The translations under genes were made by a program, and so were the position numbers. A stretch of DNA of 64,000 nt, from the NCBI GenBank assembly GCA_963920635.1, contig OY987299.1:117491373-117555372 (forward strand), written 5' to 3'. The notes below the pieces were generated by a model, which searched no databases, had not been told where the DNA came from, and saw only the letters and a list, made by a program, of their open reading frames with translations. Shown here in pieces: positions 48,511 through 59,381 of this stretch. The number at the start of each line of letters is the position of its first letter. Positions within the stretch are counted from its first letter, which is position 1. Source of the stretch: Pseudeuparius sepicola. Its lineage: Eukaryota > Arthropoda > Insecta > Coleoptera > Anthribidae.

Positions 48511-50055
48511 TTTTGTTTTCAGCTATTTAGACACTGCCACAAATAATTTTATCGGTGTTTTGAACCATTCTAATTAAGCCAATAATTTTTTTCCGAAATA
48601 TTTTGATGTAAACAATTGTAAAACTAAAATTAAATAAAGGTCATGCCTCAGTGCGGCCCTGGCGAATATCTCAACGCACGTGCTCTTGTTAACGCCATGC
48701 GTAAGAGTTGCTCGATTTTAGTATAATGTTATTGTGCCATACCACAGCAACACATGCATTAATAAAAAAGATTTCCCATTAAGTATTTCCAATATGACTT
48801 CTTTTAAGTGAAAAACGAACACGAATTTAAGCTTATATGCGCCGCTTTTTTATTTTAAAATGGTTTTAATGAACACCTGTCTCCATCGAATTGATAAGTA
48901 ATATTTGGAAGGAGTCTATATAGAGAGATAAACTGGCAGCAAAACTTTAGTAAGTGAAACAACAAATAAATCAGCAGAACCACATAACACACAAATAGGC
49001 AAAACATGTTTTGCAGTTGTTTTGGATTTCCATCGTGCTACAGTTTTAGGTTTTGAGTATTTACATAAATCAATAAGCTAACTATAAAATTTATATAGTT
49101 TTCTAAATGTGTTTATATTCAAAATGCTGTTTGAAAACGGTCCCGCATCACATTCGCCCATTGTGCGACACTCATATAGTACATCGTTTGCCTCCCGTCA
49201 CACCACCATCACGCTACCTAATTATTAGTGCTTTAAAGTTCAAACAATAACAGGTAGATTTTATATTAAACAATGGATTTCTTCAAAACCCAAATTTTAA
49301 TCCTAATAAGAAAATTCTGGAAGTGCAATTAAATCAAAATCATGTAATGTCTCTTTTACTGTAGTCCCAATGATATGGCACCATTGCCGCCATTCCACAG
49401 CTGTTCTTGCATCCGTATAGTCCGCAACAACTCGCTGAGTCATCGGGAATTCGAATGTGTAAATTTTCGTACCGTATACAGACTTTCAATTTATAGCGCC
49501 AAAATTTATCTATTGGAAATTTTATAATACGATAGGTTTGCTGTTTATTTCATAGAAACGGGGGAAAGTATTATTATTTTTACAAATTAGGAAAAATTCT
49601 GTATAATATCTGTGACTTACTCATTTTGTTTAGGACTAAAAATATTGCGCTATTAATTTGCATACCCAGTTTATTAAAAGAAGATGCAAATTAAGAAGTG
49701 TGCACCTTCTCTTCCTAGTGCAGTTGGCAGTATACGCGACATTAAAAATATGGCCATCGTTTTATTGGCTCTTGAAGGTACAATTTGCATATAAGATTCT
49801 TGTTTCCTCACTATTGCAAATTCACCAAAACTGCCTTATTTACAGTGTGTGTTTCCTGACGTCATCAAATTTCCTTGAAAAATAGCAAATTAGCTAAGGA
49901 ATGAAACCTAAAGAAATAAACTCACAATTTTTAAGATGTGTTAACAGGAATTTGCATTATTTCAACTTACGTAGTTTTTTCTACAGCCGTATTTTTTATG
50001 AAAAAATTTAGTCCAATTTTCGTTCCCACAAAATAACAAATATTTATACCTCTAT
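48511..50055. other. No gene seen
   Basis: AT-rich sequence up to the stop codon of the interrupted reading frame at 50056. No element ends recognised. Confidence 0.4.
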
Positions 50056-50421
50056 TTACGGTACCTCAGAGATTGCTTTGGCCGTTTGCGTACTTCCCAG
50101 AAAAACTTTATATACCAAGTTGCTGGCTTGTGCGACTGTTGAAATCTCTTCGTTTGATTTTAGTTGGCATTCATATTCTACGCGTTCATTAAAATTTATG
50201 AATGCAGTCTTATTATTATTCGCCCAACATACATAATTTGTTACAAACCAAGAACACATATCCTGTGTTAAGGCAATCGGAATCATTAATCTACAAACAC
50301 TACCGTACGCCTCGAAATTTGGCAATGTATTTATGCAACGCCCAATCGTTATTGTGAGGTCTTTATTATTTTTAATACCGCAAATGTATTCCCGGGTTAG
50401 CGAATAACATTTTACGTTATG
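50056..50421 (-). pseudogene. Interrupted small secreted-protein-like frame, 3' part
   Basis: This minus-strand frame has 121 codons from 50421 to the TAA at 50056-50058, with no internal stop. It contains YSLTREYICGIKNN, EAYGSVCRLMIPIALTQD and NERVEYECQLKSNEE, and seven cysteines spread along it. I do not recognise the family. It stops being open exactly at the left edge of the tandem insertion (CGTTATG, 50415-50421). Across the insertion, the short frame at 62863-62827 continues it in phase and supplies an ATG and a hydrophobic leader. Either the gene is dead in this haplotype, or the frame is a chance survivor. Alternatively GAG/GTACCG near 50060 might be a splice donor rather than the end. 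Confidence 0.5.
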
Positions 50422-51199
50422 TATTCACGTCCGTCTCGCGCCTACGCGCGGGATATTAAAGTCAGCTGATCGTGCGGTTCGTTCTTGTTATACAATTAAT
50501 TATTGTTTAGTTAAACGGTTTCTTATTGTGTGTAAAAACAAACTAATTAAGATTTTTTCGATTAATTTGCGGTAATGCACACAATGCTCGGGGTTACATG
50601 AAAAGTGTAAAATAGTGAGTTTGCTGAACTATTGGTCATTTATGAAATATTGGTTTTTAATGCATTTGCTTTTAATATGATTGACAGACTATGGGTGTAA
50701 TTTATTATGCATCTGTGCAGGTATTCGACACTGTTGATGCACGGTAGCACAAATTTGGTACCTTTTTTTATTTCTTTCAAAGGAAAAATTAGATTTATAT
50801 CAACACCAAAAAGAAATTGGGTAATCGTATGTTTTTGAAATAGTGTAAAAATCAATTAAAAATGTAAATATTCTAGAATTTTTTTTTATATGTATTTGAA
50901 AAAAGTATACTTAATAAGAATTTATACAAAAAAGTTATGCAAAATAATTATAAACTTGACTTTATTATTATTATTATTATTAAGTAGATATACCTATCCC
51001 TATCGATGATTTTTAAGGTCACTGCATTTCGATGGAAAACATCAAAATAAGATCATTTTTTCCTATAAACATATTATATTAAAAACTTCGTGGTTTTCGT
51101 TGTACAGCGTGTAAATTTAAGATTTTTTTTAAACGTATTTTCCTGGTATCTTCTAAAATAAGGGAGTTATGTTAATGACACTTTGAGTATTTCTATTAG

Positions 51200-51815
51200 G
51201 GCTATATAGCTATAATTTGAGTAAAATAAGGAATATTATTATTATTCAGTAACGAAGTTATTGTTTAACAAAAAAATGGTACGCCCTGGAAAATTTACTT
51301 TTTCTTGCCTCCCGTAAATTTTCATGTTATTCTAAGAAAAAATTGGTCTTAGATATTTGATTAAAAATGCACCGTTTTGTTAAGTCATTTCAGAAATAGT
51401 TATAGTACGGAGATAACATTCCTTTAAAATTAAATAATAAAAAATAGAATTTGACTTAAGGGTTCTGTCGTGCCATTATTTTGTTCTGTTAAATTTGTTT
51501 ATGAGTGTGAAACTTGAAATCGTTTAGCGAGTTAGGTACCTTACTTCTTCAACATTTTACCACGATACGCGTATATTTTTATTTTAGATCTTGTCTTCGA
51601 ACCGATTTTAAACAAAAATTATGCATTTTTCGCAAATATCTAAGGACACTTTTTTTCTTAGAATTAGGTAAATTTGCCCTAGTAAATTTTCTAGCGGCCT
51701 ATATTTTTTATTAAAAATACATTGGGTCACCCCTGTACTTTCGTCAATAATTGATAATAATAAAATTCCTTATTGTACTTAAATTATATAGTTATTCGAG
51801 CCCTATAGAAATTCT
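51200..51815. mobile_element. Fold-back core inside unit 1
   Basis: TTTGAGTAAAATAAGGAATA pairs with ATTCCTTATTGTACTTAAAT, and TTCTAAGAAAAAATTGGTC pairs with CTTTTTTTCTTAGAA. Words such as AAAAATGGTACGCCCTGGAA relate it to the element at 24314-25402. In unit 2 the Tc1/mariner-like element landed within the matching fold-back. Confidence 0.6.
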
Positions 51816-51860
51816 CCAAATTTTATTAACATAATCACATAATTCACTTATTTTATTAGA

Positions 51861-53615
51861 CTATTTACCTCGTCTTAATTTCCACCAATCACAAACGCGC
51901 AATTTTGAATTACAAATGGTTTCTAGATGGAAAAACCGTATGACAGCACCTGTCAGCAGTTTTCTCGAGTTTACCCGCGGCAAAACTTGACAGCTGTTGT
52001 ATAATTAAGGTAGTATGTTTTGTAAGCTATGTGTATGCAGAATAATCCGTTACTCAGGAAATAGTCTTGTCAAACACCATTCGGGCATCTAATTTTTCCT
52101 GTGAAAAAAATCCAAAAAAACAATGCTAAGTAATATTTTTTTAACAAAATGCATTCGCGCAGGTGCAAAAATCCTCGTCTTCGACTCGGATTTTTGTTGC
52201 CACCAGCACTCATGCTTCTTGTTAAAATATTACTTAGCAACGGGTTTTTTCGATTTTTTTCGGAAAAATTAGATGCCTTTATGATATTACTTACGACTAT
52301 TTCCCTCGTCTTAATTTCCACCAATCACAAACGCCCAATTTTGAATTAAAAAATGGTTTCTAGATGGAAAAACTGTATGACAGCACCTGTCAGCAGTTTT
52401 TTCGAGTTTACCCGCGGCAAAACTTGACAGCTGTTGTATAATTAAGGTAGTATGTTTTGTAAGCTATGTGTATGCAGAATAATCTGTTACTCATGAAATA
52501 GTCTTGTCAAATACCATTCGGGCATCTAATTTTTCCTGTGAAAAAAATAAAAAAAAGCACAATGCTAAGTAATATTTTTTAACAAAATGCATTCGCGCAG
52601 GTGCAAAAATTCTCGTCTTCGACTCGGATTTTTGTTGCCACCAGCACTCATGCTTCTTGTTAAAATATTACTTAGTAACGGGTTTTTTCGATTTTTTTCT
52701 GAAAAATTAGATGCCTTTATGATATTACTTACGACTATTTCCCTCGTCTTAATTTCCACCAATCACAAACGCGCAATTTTGAATTAAAAAATGGTTTCTA
52801 AATGGAAAAACTGTGTGACAGCACCTGTCGGCAGTTTTTTCGAGTTTACCCGCGGCAAAACTTGACAGCTGTTGTATAATAGGTACCTAGTATGTTTTGT
52901 AAGCTATGTGTATGCAGAATAATCTGTTACTCATGAAATAGTCTTGTCAAATACCATTCGGGCATCTAATTTTTCCTGTGAAAAAAATAAAAAAAAGCAC
53001 AATGCTAAGTAATATTTTTTAACAAAATGCAATCGCGCAGGTGCAAACATTCTCGTCTTCGACTCGGATTTTTGTTGCCACCAGCACTCATGCTTCTTGT
53101 TAAAATATTACTTAGCAACGGGTTTTTTCGATTTTTTTCTGAAAAATTAGATGCCTTTATGATATTACTTACGACTATTTCCCTCGTCTTAATTTCCACC
53201 AATCACAAATGCGCAATTTTGAATTAAAAAATGGTTTCTAGATGGAAAAACTGTGTGGCAGCACCTGTCGGCAGTTTTTTCGAGTTTACCCGCGGCAAAA
53301 CTTGACAGCTGTTGTATGATAGGTACCTAGTATGTTTTGTAAGCTATGTGTATGCAGAATAATCTGTTACTCATGAAATAGTCTTGTCAAATACCATTCG
53401 GGCATCTAATTTTTCCTGTGAAAAAAATAAAAAAAAGCACAATGCTAAGTAATATTTTTTAACAAAATGCATTCGTGCAGGTGCAAAAATCCTCGTCTTC
53501 GACTCGGATTTTTGTTGGCACCAGCAACCAGCACTCATGCTTCATGTTAAAATATTACTTAGCAACGTGTTTTTTTATTTTTTTTTTCGGAAAAATTAGA
53601 TGCCCCTATGATATT
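51861..53615. repeat. Four-copy 436-440-bp satellite
   Basis: Copies start at about 51861, 52297, 52734 and 53174, marked by CTATTTCCCTCGTCTTAATT. They are over 90% alike. Every copy carries nested inverted arms: GGGCATCTAATTTTTCCTGT with GGAAAAATTAGATGCC, GCTAAGTAATATTTT with AAAATATTACTTAGC, and CGTCTTCGACTCGG-type inner pairs. Each monomer can thus fold into one long hairpin. The last copy is the most diverged. This array is absent from unit 2. The short open frames on both strands recur in each copy and are artefacts. Confidence 0.9.
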
Positions 53616-53679
53616 ACGAAAAAAACATCTTATTTATTTTGACTTTTTTCTATCGATTCTGGAAGTTGACGGATACAAC

Positions 53680-54060
53680 TTAGACCATGCGTAGACCCGC
53701 GCCGCCTACACGCACAACCTCTCCTCTCCACTTACGCCGTCTGGCACGAATCCGTCGTTCTCCATCGCGTCGGCCTCCCGGACTTTCCCTCTGTCGGGAA
53801 CTACACGGGTCAGCATCCACTGCACACCACTCTCGGGCCGGTACTGTCGCGTGGTACGCGCGGGACTCGCCGGTGCGGCGCGCTGCTACTGGCTGCTGCG
53901 ATCGAGTCGCCGCTGGTACTGAACGGCGACGCCGCGCGCCGCCGTTGATATCGGCCGGACGCCGCCGCGGGTGCGCGCCGGGGCGCCGCGCGGTCCGGGC
54001 TCGGCTCCGGGGAAGGTTTGGTAATGGGCGACGTGCCGAAACGCGACGTTCGGCACCCAT
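53680..54060. other. Very GC-rich block in unit 1
   Basis: Around 65-70% GC by eye, against an AT-rich surround. Frames are open on both strands (53687-54169 plus, 53680-54063 minus), giving Arg/Pro/Ala-rich products without any domain. I do not call a gene. Unit 2 keeps only its right part (59285-59370), so about 240 bp was lost there or gained here. Confidence 0.6.
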
Positions 54061-55112
54061 CAATTTCGGGTACTTCTTGCCTTTAATCCCGAATCGTTTA
54101 GATTGGTCTGTTGGTGTAAGAATGCAATTGACGATTTTGTACGTAGGTATCAGTTTTCATCACCTTTAGGATCTAGTCGTCTTCTTCGATCTCTCGTTCT
54201 TATTCTATATTCTATAAGCAGGTGTTTTGGGGCACACTTTTTGCCGATTTCACACCAAAACTGTTGATTTTATCGTTATGTATTCACGTCCGTCTCGCGC
54301 CTACGCGCGGGATGTTAAAGTCAGCTGATCGTGCGGTTCGTTCTTGTTATACAATTAATTATTGTTTAGTTAAACGGTTTCTTATTGTGTGTAAAAACAA
54401 ACTAATTAAGATTTTTTCGATTAATTTGCGGTAATGCACACAATGCTCTGGGTTACATGAAAAGTGTAAAATAGTGAGTTTGCTGAACTATTGGTCATTT
54501 ATGAAATATTGGTTTTTAATGCATTTGCTTTTAATATGATTGACAGACTATGGGTGTAATTTGTTATGCATCTGTGCAGGTATTCGACACTGTTGATGCA
54601 CGGTAGCACAAATAATTTGTTACCTTTTTTTATTTCTTTTAAAGGAAAAATTAGATTTAGGTATATCAACACCAAAAAGAAATTGTTAAATCATACGTTT
54701 TTAAAATAGTGTGAAAGACAATTAAAAAATGTAAATATTCTAGAAATGTTTTTAATTATATTTGAAAAAAATGTAATACTTAAGAATTTATACAAAAAAG
54801 TTATGCAAAATAATGTTGAACTTGACTTTATTCTTATTATTAAAAGGTAGATATAGGTACTTATCGATGATTTTTAGGGACACTGCATTTTTATTCGATT
54901 AGGTTTCTCAATTTCCAATATATAGGGTGGTCCCACTTGTATATCTGCTTAACTTTCAGAATCGATGGAAAAAGTCAAAATTTTGTCAATTTTGATATAT
55001 GTGCGTTTTGAGTTTTAAATGATGCACCAACTTTTATCAAGAATAAAATTTTCTATATAATAATAAAAAAGTTTTCCATTTGTGTCCAACTTTCTGCCGG
55101 TTACTATATATA

Positions 55113-57425
55113 CAGGGTGTCCGGTAAGTTCGGGGAAATCTCTCGCCAGCGTGTTGGTGACGTCAAAATATACCTGGTGTTTCATATATTTTTTTCCCCT
55201 AAAGTACTCCGTAACAGAACTACAGGGTCCCAAAGGGGTACTCACTGCTTTACATTTTTTGATTTAACTTTTGAACGCCCTTGTATATTTTGATGAAATT
55301 TTGGAATTTTGCATAGACGGTAAAAACCAATTACCTCATATTTGAATCATGCTTGGACAATGCCGTGGAAGTCAGGAACGGACTTCACGCAATACCCATG
55401 GGCTCAAAATTTTGACTGGTATAAATTTAAAAAGCCGAAAACAATTTTTTTTAAAGCCTTGAACATTTCTCTTCAAAAAAGGTACTCTTTATTCGTTTCG
55501 AAAAAGTCAACCGTTTTCATGGAAAAATCGCTTTTTTGAAATCCGTAACTTAAGATGCAATAATGGAAACTACCAGAATTTAGTGTTTTCACCTGACGGA
55601 TAACAACAATTACGTGTGACAAGATTTGTCAATAATTTTTATTAGCACACTGCAATTTTCAGTAGGCATTAATATCGAGAAAATGAAAAAAAACAATGAA
55701 ACTGTTTAAAAATAGTTTAATAAAGTTTGGTTATAAAGAAAATGTTTCGTTTAGTCGGGCAAATGTTCAAAGTGAGCTCCTTCTACCCGAATACATTTTC
55801 TTATCCTGCGAATTTTTTCTTGCTGCACCCTAAACAGCATTTCAGGATCATTTCGAATTTGATCAGAATAGTGAAATATTCTTTCCAATAACTCTTCCCT
55901 GGTATTTACAGGAGTTGAATATACTAGTCCCTTGAGATGACCCCAGAAAAAAAAATCTAACGGATTGAGGTCAGGAGACCTAGGTGGCCACAAAACAGGT
56001 CCTCCTCGGCCTATCCAACGATTGTCAAAGTGCTGGGTTAAGTAGAGACGTACCTCCCGGGAATAATGTGGGGGAGCGCCATCGTGCATAAACCACATTT
56101 GATTCCTTATTTGTAAGGGCACATTTTCCAGTAAATCATTTAAATTATTTTGTAAAAAATGTAAATACAGAGCTCCATTCAAACGTTCATCCAAAACAAA
56201 AGGACCAATCAAATTATTCCCAATTATCCCTGCCCAAACATTAACCAGAAATCTTTGTTGGTGCTTGATCTGAACTATGGCGTGAGGGTTTTCGTCATGC
56301 CAAATGTGCAGATTTCGACTGTTGGTAATACCGTCTCTCGTGAAGCCAGCTTCGTCGCTAAATAAAACAATTTCTGTGAAACTCGGATCGCCTATAAATT
56401 GTTGCAAAAACCAGTTTGCATAGTTAAGCCGTGGACGATAATCATTCGGAGACATTGCATGCACTTTTTGGACGTGATAAGGATAAAGTAGCTGTTCTCG
56501 CAATGTTTCATGAACAACCCCCTTTGTGGTATTTAACTGAGCTGCAAGCTTACGAACGCTATTAGAAGGGTTTTCGGATATTTCATCCAATATGTGCTCT
56601 TCTAAGTTTTGATTTCTTGCTCTCCTTTGCGGCCCTTCCCCACCACGACGAGGTAAAAAACTACCTAATGTAAATTTTAGGAGACTGATTTAAGACATTC
56701 TAAACTCGGTTTGTTTACTACCTGTTTCTCTTAAACGACGATCAACTCTCACAAATGTTTTTCGATTTGGCAAATTGCGATTTGGAAATCTTTGAGCATA
56801 AATTCTGCTTGCCTCCAGAGAATTGCAGTGTGCTTGTCCATAAATTAAATGCATGTCTGCATATTCGGCATAAGTATAAAAATGCTCCATTGCTAATAAA
56901 AATTATTGACAAATCTTGTCACACGTAATTGTTGTTATCCGTCAGGTGAAAACACTAAATTCTGGTAGTTTCCATTATTGCATCTTAAGTTACGGATTTC
57001 AAAAAAGCGATTTTTCCATGAAAACGGTTGACTTTTTCGAAACGAATAAAGAGTACCTTTTTTGAAGAGAAATGTTCAAGGCTTTAAAAAAAATTGTTTT
57101 CGGCTTTTTAAATTTATACCAGTCAAAATTTTGAGCCCATGGGTATTGCGTGAAGTCCGTTCCTGACTTCCACGGCATTGTCCAAGCATGATTCAAATAT
57201 GAGGTAATTGGTTTTTACCGTCTATGCAAAATTCCAAAATTTCATCAAAATATACAAGGGCGTTCAAAAGTTAAATCAAAAAATGTAAAGCAGTGAGTAC
57301 CCCTTTGGGACCCTGTAGTTCTGTTACGGAGTACTTTAGGGGAAAAAAATATATGAAACACCAGGTATATTTTGACGTCACCAACACGCTGGCGAGAGAT
57401 TTCCCCGAACTTACCGGACACCCTG
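55113..57425 (-). mobile_element. Tc1/mariner-like transposon, 535-bp inverted repeats
   Basis: CAGGGTGTCCGGTAAGTTCG at the left mirrors CGAACTTACCGGACACCCTG at the right, with TA on both sides (55111-55112, 57426-57427). Arms of 535 bp (55113-55647 and 56891-57425) look almost identical. Between them lies one transposase gene on the minus strand that starts at the inner edge of the right arm. The good preservation suggests recent movement. Repeated frames in both arms are mirror artefacts. Confidence 0.92.
55751..56890 (-). CDS. IS630-Tc1-mariner transposase with DUF4817-type N-terminus
   Basis: This cut-and-paste transposase moves the surrounding element. The N-terminal part (56890-56690) reads MEHFYTYAEYADMHLIYGQA and RFPNRNLPNRKTFVRVDRR, the helix-turn-helix region known as DUF4817. 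The C-terminal part holds the DDE/D core: FSDEAGFTRDG, then MHDGAPPHYSREVRLYL, then WPPRSPDLNPLDFFFWGHLK. The three acidic positions are the D of SDE, the D of HDGAPPH and the D of SPDLNPLD. A single in-frame TAA (56690-56692) separates the two parts. The stretch from GTAGTAAAC (56720) to ACATTAG (56664) is a plausible 57-bp GT-AG intron; removing it joins RETG to SFLPRRGG, as in relatives. So the gene is either intact with a tiny intron or carries one stop. The stop codon is at 55751-55753. Confidence 0.88.
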
Positions 57426-57714
57426 TATTTTTAACTAAGATGTTGTCTTCATACCGATTTTAAACAAAAATTATGCATTTTTTGCAAATATTTAAGAGCA
57501 TTTTTTTTGTTAGAATTAACAAGTAAATTTGCAAGAAAAGTAAATTCTCTAGTGGTCTATATTTTTTTATTAAAAATATATTAGCTCACCCCTGTACTTT
57601 CGTCAATTGTTAATAATAAAATTCATGTTTGTACTTAAATTATAGTTATTCGCGCCCTATAGAAATTCTCCAATCTTTATTAACATAATTCACTTATTTT
57701 ATTTTATCAAACTA

Positions 57715-59198
57715 AACTCCTGGACAAAATTAACGCAACATCATAAATGTGCCACTTATTTGATTCTATTTTTTTTTTCTGAATGTATGATCCGATTTGA
57801 ATGATTTTTTTTTGCATTGTAGGTTGGTTCCTTGACAATGTCATAGTTTTCGCTGTTTATGATAAAAAGTTCATTTTCGATTTATACCGGGTGTAACAAA
57901 AATGTTATGTTTTTTCCGAAAATTCGTATCACCCTGTGGAGTATACTAGCAACCGAAACATATAGCAGTTGACATTAGACGGTAGGTCCATCTTTCTTCA
58001 ACATTTTCTTCTTTGGTTTACTTGATTATCTCTGTTATTAAAGGAGATACACTGTTTTATATCGTAACATGTTTTTATAGACTTTATTATTCAACACAGT
58101 CATTGTTGAATGTTTTCAAGTAGGCTATGGAACTTTTCTGACATTTCAAGCAATGTGTCAACAGATGTTGTGTTTTAAAGTTACAAAGGTCAAATAAAAT
58201 TCGCCATACCGATAAAAACTGTTCGGAAACTGCTTATTAAACGTTCGTTTCATATGCCCAGTTGCCCGACGAGTATTTTAAAATTGAAAAATGAATCGAC
58301 CAAAAAATTTATCGGCAGAAGAAGCAGTAAGAGCTTTAACTTTGGTGGATGAAGGCTGTTAGATGTGTCATGTTGCTAATGTGATAGGAAGACATCGTTC
58401 GACTATAAGTCGTATGGTTGAACGATATAACGAGACAGGATCTTACTCTCGAAGGTCAGGCCAAGAGCGAAACCGATGTACCGATCGAAGGGATGAGCGT
58501 TTTATTAGGCAAAGTGCTCTAAGAAACAGGAATATCACTAGTACTAGGCTAAAAAGTGAGCTTAGAACTGCTCGCCATCATACAATATCGTCTAGAACAA
58601 TCAGGAGACGTTTAAATGAGGCTGGTTTAAACGACAGAATAGTCGGGCAACTGGGCATATGAAACGAACGTTTAATAAGCAGTTTCCGAACAGTTTTTAT
58701 CGGTATGGCGAATTTTATTTGACCTTTGTAACTTTAAAACACAACATCTGTTGACACATCGCTTGAAATGTCAGAAAAGTTCCATAGCCTACTTGAAAAC
58801 ATTCAACAATGACTGTGTCGAATAATAAAGTCTATAAAAACATGTTACGATATAAAACAGTGTATCTCCTTTAATAACAGAGATAATGAAGTAAACCAAA
58901 AAAGAAAATGTTGAAGAAAGATGGACCTACCGTCTAATGTCAACTGCTATATGTTTCGGTTGCTAGTATACTCCACAGGGTGATACGAATTTCCGGAAAA
59001 AAAAACATAACATTTTTGTTACACCCGGTATAAATCGAAAATGAACTTTTTATCATAAACAGCGAAAACTATGACATTGTCAAGGAACCAACCTACAATG
59101 CAAAAAAAAATCATTCAAATCGGATCATAAATTCAGAAAAAAAATAGCATCAAATAAGTGGCACATTTATGATGTTGCGTTAATTTTGTCCAGGAGTT
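57715..59198 (+). mobile_element. Fold-back Tc1-like derivative, 556-bp inverted repeats
   Basis: AACTCCTGGACAAAATTAAC mirrors GTTAATTTTGTCCAGGAGTT, flanked by TA (57713-57714, 59199-59200). Arms 57715-58270 and about 58642-59198 are near identical. The short centre holds only the DNA-binding part of a transposase, and the right arm begins within that gene. So the element seems to have lost its 3' half and replaced it with an inverted copy of its own left side. Confidence 0.9.
58291..58662 (+). pseudogene. Tc1-type transposase N-terminus, truncated
   Basis: The frame starts MNRPKNLSAEEAVRALTLVD and is broken by TAG at 58360-58362. It continues as CHVANVIGRHRSTISRMVER, RNRNITSTRLKSEL and HHTISSRTIRRRLNEAGL, the two helix-turn-helix units that bind the ends in Tc1/Tc3 transposases. 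No catalytic DDE residues follow, because the frame runs into the inverted arm and ends at 58662. It cannot be an active enzyme but might still bind its own ends if read through. Confidence 0.88.
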
Positions 59199-59381
59199 TA
59201 TTTGGGATTTCTATTATGTTCATAGGAAAAAATCATCTTTTATTTCGACTTTTTTCTATCGATTCTGGAAGTTGACGGATACTGGCCGGCGACGCCGCGC
59301 GCCGCCGTTGATATCGGCCGGACGCCGCCGCAGGTGCCGGGGCACCGCGGTTCGGGCTCGGCTCCGGGGAAGGTTTGGTAA

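Larger units (their letters stand above)
50422..54273. repeat. Tandem unit 1 (3852 bp)
   Basis: Its first roughly 540 bp (50422-50960) match 54281-54820 closely. Its middle (51585-51850) matches 57428-57712. Its last part (53636-54273) matches pieces at 59243-59381, 60692-60788 and 62666-62826. It has no long coding frame, so it is non-autonomous. Confidence 0.8.

Noticed and set aside
50422..50470. Core promoter at the start of each tandem unit (GATATTAAAG then CGTGCGGTTCG)
   Set aside because: The spacing between the TATA-like word and any initiator does not fit a normal promoter.
52070..53227. Repeated 65-84-codon frames on both strands
   Set aside because: They recur in each satellite monomer on both strands, which points to sequence repetition and not coding.
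53680..54169. Frames of 160 and 127 codons in the GC-rich block
   Set aside because: Both strands are open and the products are Arg/Pro/Ala-rich; high GC alone removes stop codons.
55342..57196. Identical 65-codon frames at 55342-55539 and 56999-57196
   Set aside because: Mirror copies in the 535-bp arms of the transposon; no domain, and not needed for movement.
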